This document shows positions 8,974 through 17,523 of a stretch of 64,000 nucleotides of DNA, piece by piece. The position numbers were made by a program, and so were the translations under genes. Each line of letters opens with the position of its first letter. Position 1 is the first letter of the stretch. This DNA comes from Pseudomonas sp. ANT_H12B. Lineage in GTDB: Bacteria > Pseudomonadota > Gammaproteobacteria > Pseudomonadales > Pseudomonadaceae. Under the pieces are notes generated by a model. The model made no database searches, was not told the DNA's origin, and was given only the letters and a program-made list of their open reading frames with translations. The stretch is taken from NCBI RefSeq assembly GCF_008369325.1, contig NZ_VOBI01000014.1:1-64000 (forward strand). Direction: 5' to 3'.

Positions 8974-10130
8974 GGTTTCGGCTCCGATTGCACCACTTGC
9001 GGTGGATCAGTCAGTACCTGAACCATCGAACCGGGCTTGAGCCGCGACTGGCCGTCGCTGACCAGCACATCGCCCGGTTTGACGCCCTTGATGATGTCCT
9101 GGCCGCTGCCCTGATGGACCATTTGCACGGTGACGGTTTCGACCTTGTCGCCGTTGACCCGATAGACGAAATGTTGATCGAGCCCGCGCTGTACGACCGT
9201 GGGCGGCACCACCAGCGCATCTTTATCCAGCGCTGTCTGAATCTTTACCGTCACCAGCAGGCCCGGCCAGAGTTTCTGCCCGGGGTTGTTGAATTCAGCC
9301 TTGGCGCGGATGGTCCCGGTGTTGGCGTTAATCTGGTTGTCGATCAGCGTCAGGTGGCCTTCGCCCAGCAGGTTACCGGTTTCGCCATCGGTGTCGGCAC
9401 CGATGTAGGCCTTGACCTGGGCGTGCTCTGGATCGTTGATCAGGCCTTGCAGGGTGGGCAGCATTTGCTGTGGCAGGGAAAACTCCACGGCAATCGGGTC
9501 GATCTGGGTCACCGTGAACAAACCCTGGGCGTCGGTCATGCGCAGGAAGTTGCCTTCGTCGACCGTACGAATACCGACGCGGCCGGTGACCGGGGAGCGA
9601 ATCTGTGTGTAGGAAAGCTGAACCTGAGCGGCGTCGATCGAGGCCTGATTGCCTTGGGCGGTGGCTTTGAGCTGGTTGACCAGGGCTTGTTGCTGGTCGT
9701 AGGTCTGTTTGGAAACGCCGTCGTCTACGCTCAGCAGTTTGTAGCGCTTGAGGTTGACGAGGGCCACTTGCAGTTGCGCCTGGCTTTCGCCCAGTTGGGC
9801 CCGCGCCTGGTCGAGGCTGGCGCGGATCGAACGGTCGTCGATGGTGGCCAGCAGGTCGCCTTTGTTCACCAGTTGGCCTTCCTTGACCAGGATTTTGGTG
9901 AGGATGCCGTCGATTTGCGGGCGCACCACGACGCTGTGCAGGGACAGTACCGAACCGATGCCGCTGACGTAGCGGGGGACGTCTTTTTCGCTGACGCTGA
10001 CTACCCGCACGGGGATAGCGGTGGGGGCAGCCAGTTTGGTTGTCGCGGGTTTGGTGGCGTACCAAACGCCCAGCGCCGCCAGGGCGATCAGCAGACCTGC
10101 GATCAAGGCGTTTTTTTTCTGAATTCGCAT
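8970..10130 (-). CDS. mexM: RND efflux periplasmic adaptor, MexM-type
   Basis: A 386-residue membrane-fusion protein that links the inner-membrane pump to an outer-membrane channel. It has an N-terminal membrane anchor (LIAGLLIALAALGVW), a lipoyl half-motif at VVRPQIDGILTKILVKEG, a coiled-coil hairpin in about residues 105-170 (QARAQLGESQAQLQ), the second lipoyl half at IRSPVTGRVGIRTV, and beta-barrel and membrane-proximal domains. There is no lipobox cysteine, so it is anchored by the helix. It is first in the operon and overlaps mexN by four bases. The name rests on synteny with P. aeruginosa; substrates are not predictable. Confidence 0.83.
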   Translation of the reverse strand: MRIQKKNALIAGLLIALAALGVWYATKPATTKLAAPTAIPVRVVSVSEKDVPRYVSGIGSVLSLHSVVVRPQIDGILTKILVKEGQLVNKGDLLATIDDRSIRASLDQARAQLGESQAQLQVALVNLKRYKLLSVDDGVSKQTYDQQQALVNQLKATAQGNQASIDAAQVQLSYTQIRSPVTGRVGIRTVDEGNFLRMTDAQGLFTVTQIDPIAVEFSLPQQMLPTLQGLINDPEHAQVKAYIGADTDGETGNLLGEGHLTLIDNQINANTGTIRAKAEFNNPGQKLWPGLLVTVKIQTALDKDALVVPPTVVQRGLDQHFVYRVNGDKVETVTVQMVHQGSGQDIIKGVKPGDVLVSDGQSRLKPGSMVQVLTDPPQVVQSEPKP

Positions 10131-10168
10131 GCGAGTGGGGCGCCGGGCTAGGTGGACGGGGATTGGGG

Positions 10169-10196
10169 CAGGTTTATGCTTTCCTTTATAAACCTG
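10169..10196. promoter_or_regulatory. perfect inverted repeat upstream of mexM (candidate operator)
   Basis: CAGGTTTAT (10169-10177) and ATAAACCTG (10188-10196) are perfect 9-bp arms around a 10-nt spacer. They lie 39-66 bases upstream of the mexM start codon, inside the expected promoter. A likely target for the operon's own response regulator; binding is inferred. Confidence 0.6.
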
Positions 10197-10314
10197 TTAG
10201 CCCGTCAGGAGAGTGACTGCTAACTGACGGCGCTGTCAGTTTGGGGCGATCCTGGCGATCTTGGCGGCCCGGTAGCCGACCATTCTCTTTCAGGTGTACA
10301 TATCCATTTCTGGG

Positions 10315-10610
10315 GTAACGGCCGCTTGTGGTTCCGCCCTTACGGCGGGTCACTTGGAAGAGCCCCAAGTAACCAAGGGCTCTTGCCCCTGACGTTCGGT
10401 GCCTCGCTGTGGCTCGGCATGCCCTCGCTCCGGTCCTGCTCCGTGGGCCCGCCGCCATCGGCCATCCATGGCCGGGGGCGGCTAACCCGGCATCCATGCC
10501 GGGTTGCCCACTGCGCAGAACCTGCGCTCGGCCTCTCGATGGGGCGTGCACCTCAAGATCAAGAGCGGCAGGCGAGCTAACGCTCGGCCTGTTGAGTGGT
10601 GAGAAGCGAA
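10315..10610. repeat. long structured dispersed element, no convincing gene
   Basis: This GC-rich stretch holds several strong hairpins: CCGCC/GGCGG (10334-10348), AAGAGCCC/GGGCTCTT (10358-10384), GGCCAT/ATGGCC (10460-10473) and AACCCGGCA/TGCCGGGTT (10484-10505). A plus-strand reading frame translating to FRPYGGSLGRAPSNQ runs through it. From memory, near-identical spurious proteins are annotated many times in P. fluorescens-group genomes, which points to a multi-copy element rather than a protein gene. Confidence 0.55.
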
Positions 10611-10626
10611 AGGCGTATCCGATCCA

Positions 10627-10736
10627 TTGAGGGAGCGAGCTTGCTAGCGATGACGGAGTGTTAGTCGCCATCAATGTTGAATGTTAGACCGCTATCGTCG
10701 GAACGCCGCCCGGAGCAAGCTCAGCTCCTACAGTGG
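10627..10736. repeat. degenerate REP pair
   Basis: GGGAGCGAGCTTGCTAGCGATG at the left and a diverged inverted partner ending GCTCAGCTCCTACAG at the right form a worn REPIN. It lies just downstream of the DUF6124-type gene. Confidence 0.6.
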
Positions 10737-10737
10737 A

Positions 10738-11115
10738 TTAGCGGTGTGGTGCAGGTTTCGGCACGTCAATGTTATCCAGCACTCGGTTTGCCGTGATCTC
10801 CGCCAGCATGATGCTGTTTGAAATACCCAGCAGGGCATTGCGCGACCCACCGTCAAGATGGTCCACCAAGTGATGGACCATCACATCGACCGAGGCCAGC
10901 GTCTCGACCAGATAAACCACGAGGGTTTCGGTCGTAGCGTCTGGGTCCACTGTGAACAGGGTGTTGGGCGTGCGCGGGGTGGCTTTGATGTCGGCAATAG
11001 ACGGGAAGTGGAAGTCGAGGGCGCGTTCGGCGGCTTCGTTGAGTTTGTTTGAATCGGTGGATTCGTAGGGGGAAACGTCGTCGGTTTCCGGGGGATTTGG
11101 TGTTTCTTTAATCAT
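10738..11115 (-). CDS. DUF6124-type small protein, function unknown
   Basis: A 125-residue protein starting MIKETPNPPETDD. The N-terminal third is polar and proline-rich; the rest (VVYLVETLASVDVMVHHLVDHL, then a GGSRNALLGISNS turn) is predicted helical. The opening TPNPPET...SPYES and the two-helix core match the family I know as DUF6124 in Pseudomonas, which has no assigned function. A longer frame reaches 11373, but I chose 11115 because family members begin here and the upstream DNA folds into conserved hairpins instead. The leader upstream is described separately. Confidence 0.78.
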   Translation of the reverse strand: MIKETPNPPETDDVSPYESTDSNKLNEAAERALDFHFPSIADIKATPRTPNTLFTVDPDATTETLVVYLVETLASVDVMVHHLVDHLDGGSRNALLGISNSIMLAEITANRVLDNIDVPKPAPHR

Positions 11116-11360
11116 GCGGAAGTTACTCATTGGCAGATGAAGTGGAACTGCCATCTTTCGTTTTCCAGACGAAAGGGTGGCAGCCATGCGCGGACTGGAA
11201 AAACCGGTACACCCACCAAAAACCGGTAGACCCGAAGGTCTCCCGCGCACAGCCGCCATAACAAGGATTGCGTGCAGAAAAAAGCGCCGCAGTATGCCAT
11301 GAGGTGTGATGAGCGTTGCCAGGTTTTCCAGACCTGATCGCTGATTTTGCAGCGACCCAC
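11116..11360 (-). promoter_or_regulatory. structured 5' leader/promoter region of the DUF6124-type gene
   Basis: In minus-strand order the region holds: a TCGCTG/CAGCGA hairpin (11338-11355); a CAGGT/ACCTG hairpin (11320-11336); a GGCATACTG sequence near 11300 that could be a -10 box; a TGCGCGG/CCGCGCA stem enclosing an AGACC-UUCG-GGUCT tetraloop hairpin (11228-11241); a doubled TACCGGTTTTT (11199-11228); and a 13-bp interrupted hairpin CTGCCA..CTTTCGT / ACGAAAG..TGGCAG (11148-11183) just before the start codon. I recall very similar leaders before DUF6124 and DUF3077 genes in other Pseudomonas. Regulatory function is inferred. Confidence 0.6.
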
Positions 11361-11450
11361 AAAGCCTACCCATTTCCCTTCCGACCCAACAACCGACAGA
11401 ACCCGTCGGAAACGTCCCCCAATATCACCCCGTCTGCGGGACCGGCGAAA

Positions 11451-12419
11451 TCAATTCGCCACCCGAACCCCACCCATGCTCCCGCTCAACTCATACGCCG
11501 CCAGTTCCGCCTGATGCGCCGCCAATATCTCCGGCAACGAGCCGCGCAAGTACTCGACCCACGTTTTGATCTTCGCATCCAGATACTGCCGCGACGGGTA
11601 GATCGCATAAAGGTTCAGTTCCTGCGATCGGTAGTTCGGCATTACTCGCACCAGCGTGCCGTTGCGCAAGCCTTCAATCGCTGCGTAGACCGGCAAAACC
11701 CCAACCCCCATGCCGCTGGTGATCGCAGTCTTCATCGCGTCGGCCGAGTTCACCAAAAATGGAGAACTGTTAATGGTGACCATTTCCTGGCCTTCAGGAC
11801 CATCGAAGGTCCATTTCTCCAGCGGAATCACCGGACTTACCAGGCGCAGGCAGGCGTGGTTGAGTAAATCGCTCGGTGTGTGTGCGCAGCCGTTGGCTTT
11901 TACGTAGGCCGGTGAAGCGCAAACGATGCTGTAGGTGATACCCAGGCGCTGGGAGACGAAGCCCGAGTCCGGCAGTTCGCTGGCGAGCACGATGGACACG
12001 TCGTAGCCCTCGTCCAGCAGGTCCGGCACGCGGTTGGCCATGGTCAGGTCGAAGGTCACGTCCGGGTGGGTCTTGCGATAGCGGGCGATGGCGTCGATTA
12101 CGAAGTGCTGACCGATGCCGGTCATGGTGTGCACTTTGAGCTGCCCGGCCGGGCGCGCATGGGCGTCGCTGGCCTCGGCTTCGGCTTCTTCGACATAGGC
12201 CAGGATCTGCTCGCAGCGCAATAGATAGCGCTTGCCGGCCTCGGTCAGCGCGATGCGGCGGGTGGTGCGGTTGAGCAGGCGGGTTTGCAGGTGGGCTTCC
12301 AGGTTGGAGACCGCGCGCGAGACGTTGGCCGTGGTCGTGTCGAGTTGCACGGCGGCGGCGGTGAAGCTGCCCGCTTCGGCCACATAACTGAAGGCGCGCA
12401 TGTTTTGCAAAGTGTCCAT
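11451..12419 (-). CDS. LysR-family regulator of the divergent efflux operon
   Basis: A 322-residue LysR-type transcription factor. The N-terminal winged helix (MDTLQNMRAFSYVAEAGSFTAAA, with recognition-helix region SRAVSNLEAHLQTRLLNRTTR) is followed by a periplasmic-binding-like effector domain. It is transcribed away from an outer-membrane factor/FUSC/HlyD operon whose nearest described relative is the E. coli AaeXAB aromatic-acid exporter, itself controlled by a divergent LysR protein, AaeR. By analogy it probably activates this operon in response to an aromatic acid. No operator was identified with confidence in the intergenic region 12420-12611. Confidence 0.88.
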   Translation of the reverse strand: MDTLQNMRAFSYVAEAGSFTAAAVQLDTTTANVSRAVSNLEAHLQTRLLNRTTRRIALTEAGKRYLLRCEQILAYVEEAEAEASDAHARPAGQLKVHTMTGIGQHFVIDAIARYRKTHPDVTFDLTMANRVPDLLDEGYDVSIVLASELPDSGFVSQRLGITYSIVCASPAYVKANGCAHTPSDLLNHACLRLVSPVIPLEKWTFDGPEGQEMVTINSSPFLVNSADAMKTAITSGMGVGVLPVYAAIEGLRNGTLVRVMPNYRSQELNLYAIYPSRQYLDAKIKTWVEYLRGSLPEILAAHQAELAAYELSGSMGGVRVAN

Positions 12420-12611
12420 GGGGTGCTCTCGGGTGCGATGGCAAATTGTGACACGAAGTTACTGATTTTTTACAGACGACTATAGATGGACCAACGGATT
12501 ATCGCGCTAACGGTAACAAAGATTCACAAGAAACCCAGCTTATCGCCAACCAAGTCCACCCCTAGAATTGCGCACCTCAGGAACAACTCCCCACCTCAGG
12601 AAATCGCAGCA

Positions 12612-14111
12612 GTGCCGCGTCGCATCAGCAGAGCGCTTCAGACGCTCAGTGTTTTGGCTTTAACCCTGGCAATCAGCGGCTGCATCGGAACCGGAGGTAT
12701 TGCCCCACAGGGCAAGGCTCTCGAGGCCAATTCATTGGCCACTGACGAAGCTATCCAGCGCGCCGCGCAGGACGCTCACTGGCCCACCGCCCAATGGTGG
12801 CAGGCGTATGGCGACCCGCAACTGAACCGCTGGATCGACCTCGCCGTCCAAGGCAGCCCAACCATGGCCATGGCTGCGGCGCGGGTGCGTCAGGCCCGGT
12901 CGATGGCCGGTATCGCCGAGTCCGCCGAGTCGTTGCAGATCAACGGTGAATCCACTCTCAAGCGTCACAACTGGCCGACCGATCAGTTCTACGGGCCGGG
13001 CGAGTTGACCAATTCCACCACCTGGGACAACAACGCCGCGCTGGGCTTCAGCTATGCCCTCGACCTTTGGGGCCGCGAAAGCAATGCCACCGAGCGCGCG
13101 GTGGACATGGCCCACATGAGCGCCGCCGAGGCGCGGTTGGCCCAGCTCGAATTGCAGAACAACATCGTGCGCGCCTACATCGAACTCTCGTTGCATTACG
13201 CGCAACGGGACATCGTCGCGGCCACGCTGAAGCAGCAACAGCAAATCCTCGACCTGGCGCAAAAGCGCTTGAGCGGCGGCATCGGCACGCATTTCGAAGT
13301 CAGTCAGGCCGAAACGCCGTTGCCGGAAACCCATCGCCAGATCGACGCGCTTGACGAAGAAATCGCCCTGAACCGCAATCAGCTCGCCGCACTGGCAGGT
13401 TTTGGCCCGGGGGAGGGCGCGAAGTTGCAGCGACCGACGCTGTCGTTGGGTGCGGCGCTGAAACTGCCGTCGACGTTGCCCGCGCAGTTGCTCGGTCAGC
13501 GCCCGGACGTGGTCGCCAGTCGTTGGCAAGTGGCGGCCCAGGCACGGGGTATTGATGTCGCGCACGCCGGTTTCTACCCCAACGTCGATCTGGTGGGCAG
13601 CCTTGGCTACATGGCCACGGGCGGCGGGGCGCTGGAGTTTCTGACTGGCAAAAAACTCAACTACAGCGTCGGCCCGGCGATTTCGTTGCCGATCTTCGAC
13701 GGCGGTCGTTTGCGTGCTGAGCTGGGCGAAGCCTCGGCCGGTTATGACATCGCCGTGGCAAAGTACAACCAGACACTGGTCAATGCGCTGAAAAACATCT
13801 CCGACCAGTTGATCCGTCGCGAGTCGATGGACAAGCAACAGGCCTTTGCCAGCGAGTCGGTAGCCACCGCGCAGAAGACTTATGACATCGCGATGATCGC
13901 TTATCAGCGTGGGCTCACCGATTACCTCAACGTGTTGAATGCCCAGACGTTGTTGTTCAAGCAGCAGCAAGTTCAGCAGCAGGTTCAGGCGGCACGATTG
14001 AGTGCCCATGCCGAATTGGTGACGGCGCTCGGAGGGGGTCTTGGTGCCGGATATGACGTGCCGGACACCGAGCAGACCCAGGCGCCGAAAACCCCGAACC
14101 TTTTGCGTTGA
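12612..14111 (+). CDS. outer-membrane efflux lipoprotein (NodT/OprM family)
   Basis: A TolC-class outer-membrane channel of 499 residues. The signal peptide ends in a lipobox (LAISGC), so the mature protein is a lipoprotein. Two outer-membrane-efflux repeats follow, with the typical segments WWQAYGDPQLNRWIDLA, FEVSQAETPLPETHRQIDALD and LLGQRPDVVASRW. I chose the GTG at 12612 because it gives a normal lipoprotein signal and has AGGA about 10 bases upstream; the frame is open to 12486 but those 42 residues look non-coding. It is first in an operon with the FUSC, DUF1656 and HlyD genes and supplies the outer-membrane exit for that exporter. Confidence 0.88.
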   Translation: MPRRISRALQTLSVLALTLAISGCIGTGGIAPQGKALEANSLATDEAIQRAAQDAHWPTAQWWQAYGDPQLNRWIDLAVQGSPTMAMAAARVRQARSMAGIAESAESLQINGESTLKRHNWPTDQFYGPGELTNSTTWDNNAALGFSYALDLWGRESNATERAVDMAHMSAAEARLAQLELQNNIVRAYIELSLHYAQRDIVAATLKQQQQILDLAQKRLSGGIGTHFEVSQAETPLPETHRQIDALDEEIALNRNQLAALAGFGPGEGAKLQRPTLSLGAALKLPSTLPAQLLGQRPDVVASRWQVAAQARGIDVAHAGFYPNVDLVGSLGYMATGGGALEFLTGKKLNYSVGPAISLPIFDGGRLRAELGEASAGYDIAVAKYNQTLVNALKNISDQLIRRESMDKQQAFASESVATAQKTYDIAMIAYQRGLTDYLNVLNAQTLLFKQQQVQQQVQAARLSAHAELVTALGGGLGAGYDVPDTEQTQAPKTPNLLR

Positions 14112-14120
14112 ACACAACAC

Positions 14121-14212
14121 CTGTGGGAGCGAGCTTGCTCGCGATGAGGGCGTGTCAGTCAGCAATCATGTCGCCTGACACACCGCTATCGCGAGCAAGC
14201 TCGCTCACAGGT
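14121..14212. repeat. REPIN between the outer-membrane factor and FUSC genes
   Basis: Two inverted REPs, CTGTGGGAGCGAGCTTGCTC and GAGCAAGCTCGCTCACAGG, separated by about 50 bases. It fills most of the gap inside the efflux operon and could form an mRNA stem-loop. Confidence 0.85.
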
Positions 14213-14247
14213 TCCGGTTTTCACTGGAAATTATTGAGCAGGATTTG

Positions 14248-16452
14248 ATGACTCCTTTGCCCGCACCCTTACGCTGGCTGTACTCCCTGGAATGGCGCCG
14301 CGGCTTCTTCGACTGGGCACGCAGCGATGGCGTGACCTGGGTCTATATTTTCAAAGTGCTGTTCGCAGCGTTCCTGACCCTGTGGCTGGCCATGCGTCTT
14401 GAGCTGCCGCAGCCGCGCACGGCGATGATCACCGTGTTCATCGTCATGCAGCCGCAAAGCGGCCACGTGATGGCCAAGAGTTTCTATCGCTTCCTCGGCA
14501 CCCTGGCCGGGTCGGCGGTGATGGTCGCGCTGATTGCCATATTCGCCCAAAGCACCGAACTGTTCCTCGGCTCCCTGGCGATCTGGGTGGGCATCTGCTC
14601 GGCCGGCGCGGCGCGTTATCGTAACTTCCGCGCCTATGGTTTCGTGTTGGCCGGGTACACCGCCGCGATGGTCGGTTTGCCCGCACTGGCCCACCCGGAC
14701 GGCGCGTTCATGGCCGCAGTCTGGCGGGTGCTGGAAATCTCCCTCGGCATCCTCTGTTCGACCCTGGTCAGTGCCGCGATCCTGCCGCAATCCGCCAGCG
14801 CTGCGATGCGCAACGCCTTGTATCAGCGCTTTGGCGTGTTCGCGCTGTTCGTCACCGACGGCTTGCGCGGTCGCAGCAAACGGGAGGCGTTCGAGGCGAG
14901 TAACGTACGCTTCATCGCCGAAGCGGTGGGCCTGGAAGGGCTGCGCAGCGTCACTGTTTTCGAAGACCCGCACATGCGTCGGCGCAATGGTCGGCTCAGT
15001 CGCTTGAACAGTGAGTTCATGGGCATCACCACTCGCTTCAACGCCCTGCACCAGTTGCTTGAACGCCTGCGCAGCAGCGGCACCGACCACGTGGTGGCGG
15101 CGATCAAACCGGGTTTGCAGGACCTCGCCGAACTGCTCGATGGCTTCACCGGTCGTGCCCTGACCAATGCCGATGCGGGGCGGCTGGTGGTCGCGTTGAC
15201 CGCCTACAAAGAAGGCTTGCCCGCACGCGTTCGCAGCCTGCGGGCAACCTTTCAGGAGAGCGCCCCGAGCGACGCCGAACAACTGGATTTTCACACGGCG
15301 TACGAGTTGCTCTATCGCTTCGTCGATGGTTTGCACGGTTATGCACAGACCCACGCGTCCCTGGCCGATCACAGCCATGCCCGGGAGCGATGGGATGAGC
15401 CTTTCACCCCGCAAACCAACTGGATGGCCTCGGCCGCCTCGGGGATTCGCGCGACGTTCATTCTGCTGGTGCTCGGTAGTTATTGGGTCGCCACGGCGTG
15501 GCCGAGCGGGGCGATGATGACCCTGATCGCTGCCGCCACCGTGGGCCTTTCAGCTGCGACACCGAACCCCAAACGCATGGCGTTTCAGATGGCCTGCGGG
15601 ACTTTGATCGGGGCGTTGATCGGCTTCTTCGAGATGTTTTTCATCTTTCCCTGGATCGACGGTTTCCCGTTGCTTTGTGTGATGCTCGCGCCGGTGATCG
15701 TGCTGGGTTCGTTCCTGACTTCGCGCCCGCAATACGCCGGTGTCGGCCTCGGGTTGCTGATCTTTTTCAGCACCGGTTCGGTGCCGGACAACCTCACGGT
15801 CTACAACCCTTACGCCTTCATCAACGACTACATCGCCATGGTGCTCGGCATGCTGGTGTGCGCGGCGGCGGGGGCGATCATTCTGCCGCCCAACAGTCGC
15901 TGGTTGTGGCGTCGATTGGAGCAGGATCTGCGCGGCCAGGTGGTGTACGCCATCAGCGGCAAACTCAAGGGGTTGGCCTCGGGTTTTGAAAGCAGCACGA
16001 GGGACTTGCTGCATCAGGCTTATGGCCTCGCCGCAGGGCAACCGCAGGTGCAACGGGACTTGCTGCGCTGGATGTTTGTGGTGCTGGAAGTCGGTCACGC
16101 GATCATCGAATTGCGCAAGGAACAGGCGATTCTGCCGGTGCACCCCGCTTATGCCGAATCCCAGCCGTGGCGCCAGGCGATCCGGGTGATGGGCCGCTCG
16201 TTGGTGCGGCTGTTTCTGCAGCCGAGCCAGAGCAATCTGGAGCGCAGCCTGATCGCGGTCGACCACGCGATCAGCCGGGTTCAGGCCACTGACGAACCCT
16301 TCGCCCCGCACTTCGACACCTCCGCATTGCGCCGGGTGAAGAGTTACCTGCACTTCATCCGCACCTCGTTGCTGGCCCCGCAATCGCCGCTCGCGGGCTA
16401 CGTAAATTGCATCGCAACCGCCAAGCCCCAAGGACTTGAACATGCCTCGTGA
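14248..16452 (+). CDS. FUSC-family inner-membrane exporter (AaeB-like)
   Basis: A 734-residue membrane protein with the FUSC layout: a cluster of membrane helices in about residues 25-180, a soluble middle region of about 200 residues, and a second helix cluster in about 395-560, then a cytoplasmic tail. Motifs such as RTAMITVFIVMQPQSG and the second-half PNPKRMAFQMACG fit the aromatic-acid exporter AaeB; length is typical of Pseudomonas members. ATG at 14248 follows GAGCAGGA. Its partners downstream are the DUF1656 protein, with which it overlaps, and an HlyD adaptor; the outer-membrane factor is upstream. Substrate is probably aromatic carboxylates, by analogy only. Confidence 0.87.
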   Translation: MTPLPAPLRWLYSLEWRRGFFDWARSDGVTWVYIFKVLFAAFLTLWLAMRLELPQPRTAMITVFIVMQPQSGHVMAKSFYRFLGTLAGSAVMVALIAIFAQSTELFLGSLAIWVGICSAGAARYRNFRAYGFVLAGYTAAMVGLPALAHPDGAFMAAVWRVLEISLGILCSTLVSAAILPQSASAAMRNALYQRFGVFALFVTDGLRGRSKREAFEASNVRFIAEAVGLEGLRSVTVFEDPHMRRRNGRLSRLNSEFMGITTRFNALHQLLERLRSSGTDHVVAAIKPGLQDLAELLDGFTGRALTNADAGRLVVALTAYKEGLPARVRSLRATFQESAPSDAEQLDFHTAYELLYRFVDGLHGYAQTHASLADHSHARERWDEPFTPQTNWMASAASGIRATFILLVLGSYWVATAWPSGAMMTLIAAATVGLSAATPNPKRMAFQMACGTLIGALIGFFEMFFIFPWIDGFPLLCVMLAPVIVLGSFLTSRPQYAGVGLGLLIFFSTGSVPDNLTVYNPYAFINDYIAMVLGMLVCAAAGAIILPPNSRWLWRRLEQDLRGQVVYAISGKLKGLASGFESSTRDLLHQAYGLAAGQPQVQRDLLRWMFVVLEVGHAIIELRKEQAILPVHPAYAESQPWRQAIRVMGRSLVRLFLQPSQSNLERSLIAVDHAISRVQATDEPFAPHFDTSALRRVKSYLHFIRTSLLAPQSPLAGYVNCIATAKPQGLEHAS

Positions 16453-16642
16453 AATCGCCTTCCACGGCGTGTACATGCCGACCATGACGTTGATGTTTTT
16501 CATCGCTGCGGCACTGGCATGGGCACTTGATCGATTCCTGTCCGGGTTTGATCTGTACCGCTTCTTCTGGCACCCGGCGCTGCTGCGTCTGAGTCTGTTT
16601 ACCTGTCTGTTCGGCGCCCTGGCGTTGACTGTTTACCATTGA
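16442..16642 (+). CDS. DUF1656 small membrane protein (AaeX-like)
   Basis: A 66-residue protein with two predicted membrane helices (YMPTMTLMFFIAAALAW and LSLFTCLFGALALTV) separated by a short loop with FDLYRFFWHPALLR. This is the DUF1656/AaeX family that always accompanies FUSC and HlyD genes. Its ATG lies inside the end of the FUSC gene (11-bp overlap) with AAGGA just upstream, which argues for translational coupling. Its exact role in the pump is not known; it may stabilise the exporter. Confidence 0.87.
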   Translation: MPREIAFHGVYMPTMTLMFFIAAALAWALDRFLSGFDLYRFFWHPALLRLSLFTCLFGALALTVYH

Positions 16643-16652
16643 GATCACCCTG

Positions 16653-17516
16653 ATGAAAAAGCTTTTCAGCCTGCTCGCCACCCTGCTGGTGCTGGCGCTC
16701 GCGATATGGATTGGCCGGACCCTTTGGGTGCATTACATGGATACGCCATGGACCCGCGACGGTCGCGTGCGCGCCGACATCATCAACGTTGCCGCCGACG
16801 TCACAGGCGAAGTGGTCAACGTGCCGGTGCGCGACAACCAATTGGTGAAGAAGGGCGACCTGTTGATGCAGATCGACCCCGAGCACTATCGGATCGCGGT
16901 CAAACAGGCGCAGTCACTGGTGGCCTCGCGCAAGTCAACATGGGAGATGCGCAAGGTCAACGCCCATCGCCGCGCCGACATGGACAACCTGGTGATCTCC
17001 AGGGAAAACCGCGACGACGCCAGCAACATCGCCGACTCGGCCCTGGCCGATTACCAGCATGCACAAGCGCAACTCGAAGCCGCTGAACTGAACCTCAAAC
17101 GCACCGAGGTCCGCGCGGCGGTGGACGGTTACGTGACCAACCTCAACGTCCATCGCGGCGATTACGCGCGCATCGGCGAAGCGAAAATGGCCGTGGTTGA
17201 TATGAACTCATTCTGGGTCTACGGCTTTTTTGAAGAAACCAAACTGCCCCACGTGCGGGTCGGCGATAAGGCCGACATGCAGTTGATGAGTGGGGAAGTG
17301 CTCAAGGGGCATGTGGAAAGCATTTCTCGCGGGATCTATGACCGTGATAACCCGGAAAGTCGTGAGCTGATTGCCGATGTGAACCCGACCTTTAACTGGG
17401 TGCGGCTGGCGCAGCGGGTGCCGGTGCGGATTCACATTGATGAAGTGCCGGAGGGGGTGCTGTTGGCGGCGGGGATTACTTGTACGGTGGTTGTGAAGCA
17501 AGGCGATGGTGCATAG
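16653..17516 (+). CDS. HlyD-family periplasmic adaptor (AaeA-like)
   Basis: A 287-residue membrane-fusion protein. An N-terminal membrane helix (LLATLLVLALAIWIG) is followed by PWTRDGRVRADIINVAADVTG, the first lipoyl half, then a short coiled-coil, the second lipoyl half (VRAAVDGYVTNLNVHRGDYA) and a beta-barrel with the AaeA-like FFEETKLPHVRVGD. It bridges the FUSC exporter and the outer-membrane lipoprotein. It starts 10 bases after the DUF1656 stop codon and ends the operon. Relatives include EmrA and AaeA. Confidence 0.88.
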   Translation: MKKLFSLLATLLVLALAIWIGRTLWVHYMDTPWTRDGRVRADIINVAADVTGEVVNVPVRDNQLVKKGDLLMQIDPEHYRIAVKQAQSLVASRKSTWEMRKVNAHRRADMDNLVISRENRDDASNIADSALADYQHAQAQLEAAELNLKRTEVRAAVDGYVTNLNVHRGDYARIGEAKMAVVDMNSFWVYGFFEETKLPHVRVGDKADMQLMSGEVLKGHVESISRGIYDRDNPESRELIADVNPTFNWVRLAQRVPVRIHIDEVPEGVLLAAGITCTVVVKQGDGA

Positions 17517-17523
17517 CGTGTAG

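Noticed and set aside
10326..10630. Plus-strand frames FRPYGGSLGRAPSNQ and the overlapping minus-strand frame
   Set aside because: Run through strong hairpins, no ribosome-binding site, and match a widely over-annotated repeat.
11127..11373. Minus-strand frames upstream of the DUF6124-type gene (containing VYRFLVGVPVF)
   Set aside because: Three overlapping frames cover the same bases, none has coding character, and the DNA folds into regular hairpins. Better read as a non-coding leader.
12732..14165. 477-codon minus-strand frame opposite the outer-membrane factor
   Set aside because: Antisense shadow; no family features, and the real gene on the plus strand has signal peptide and lipobox.
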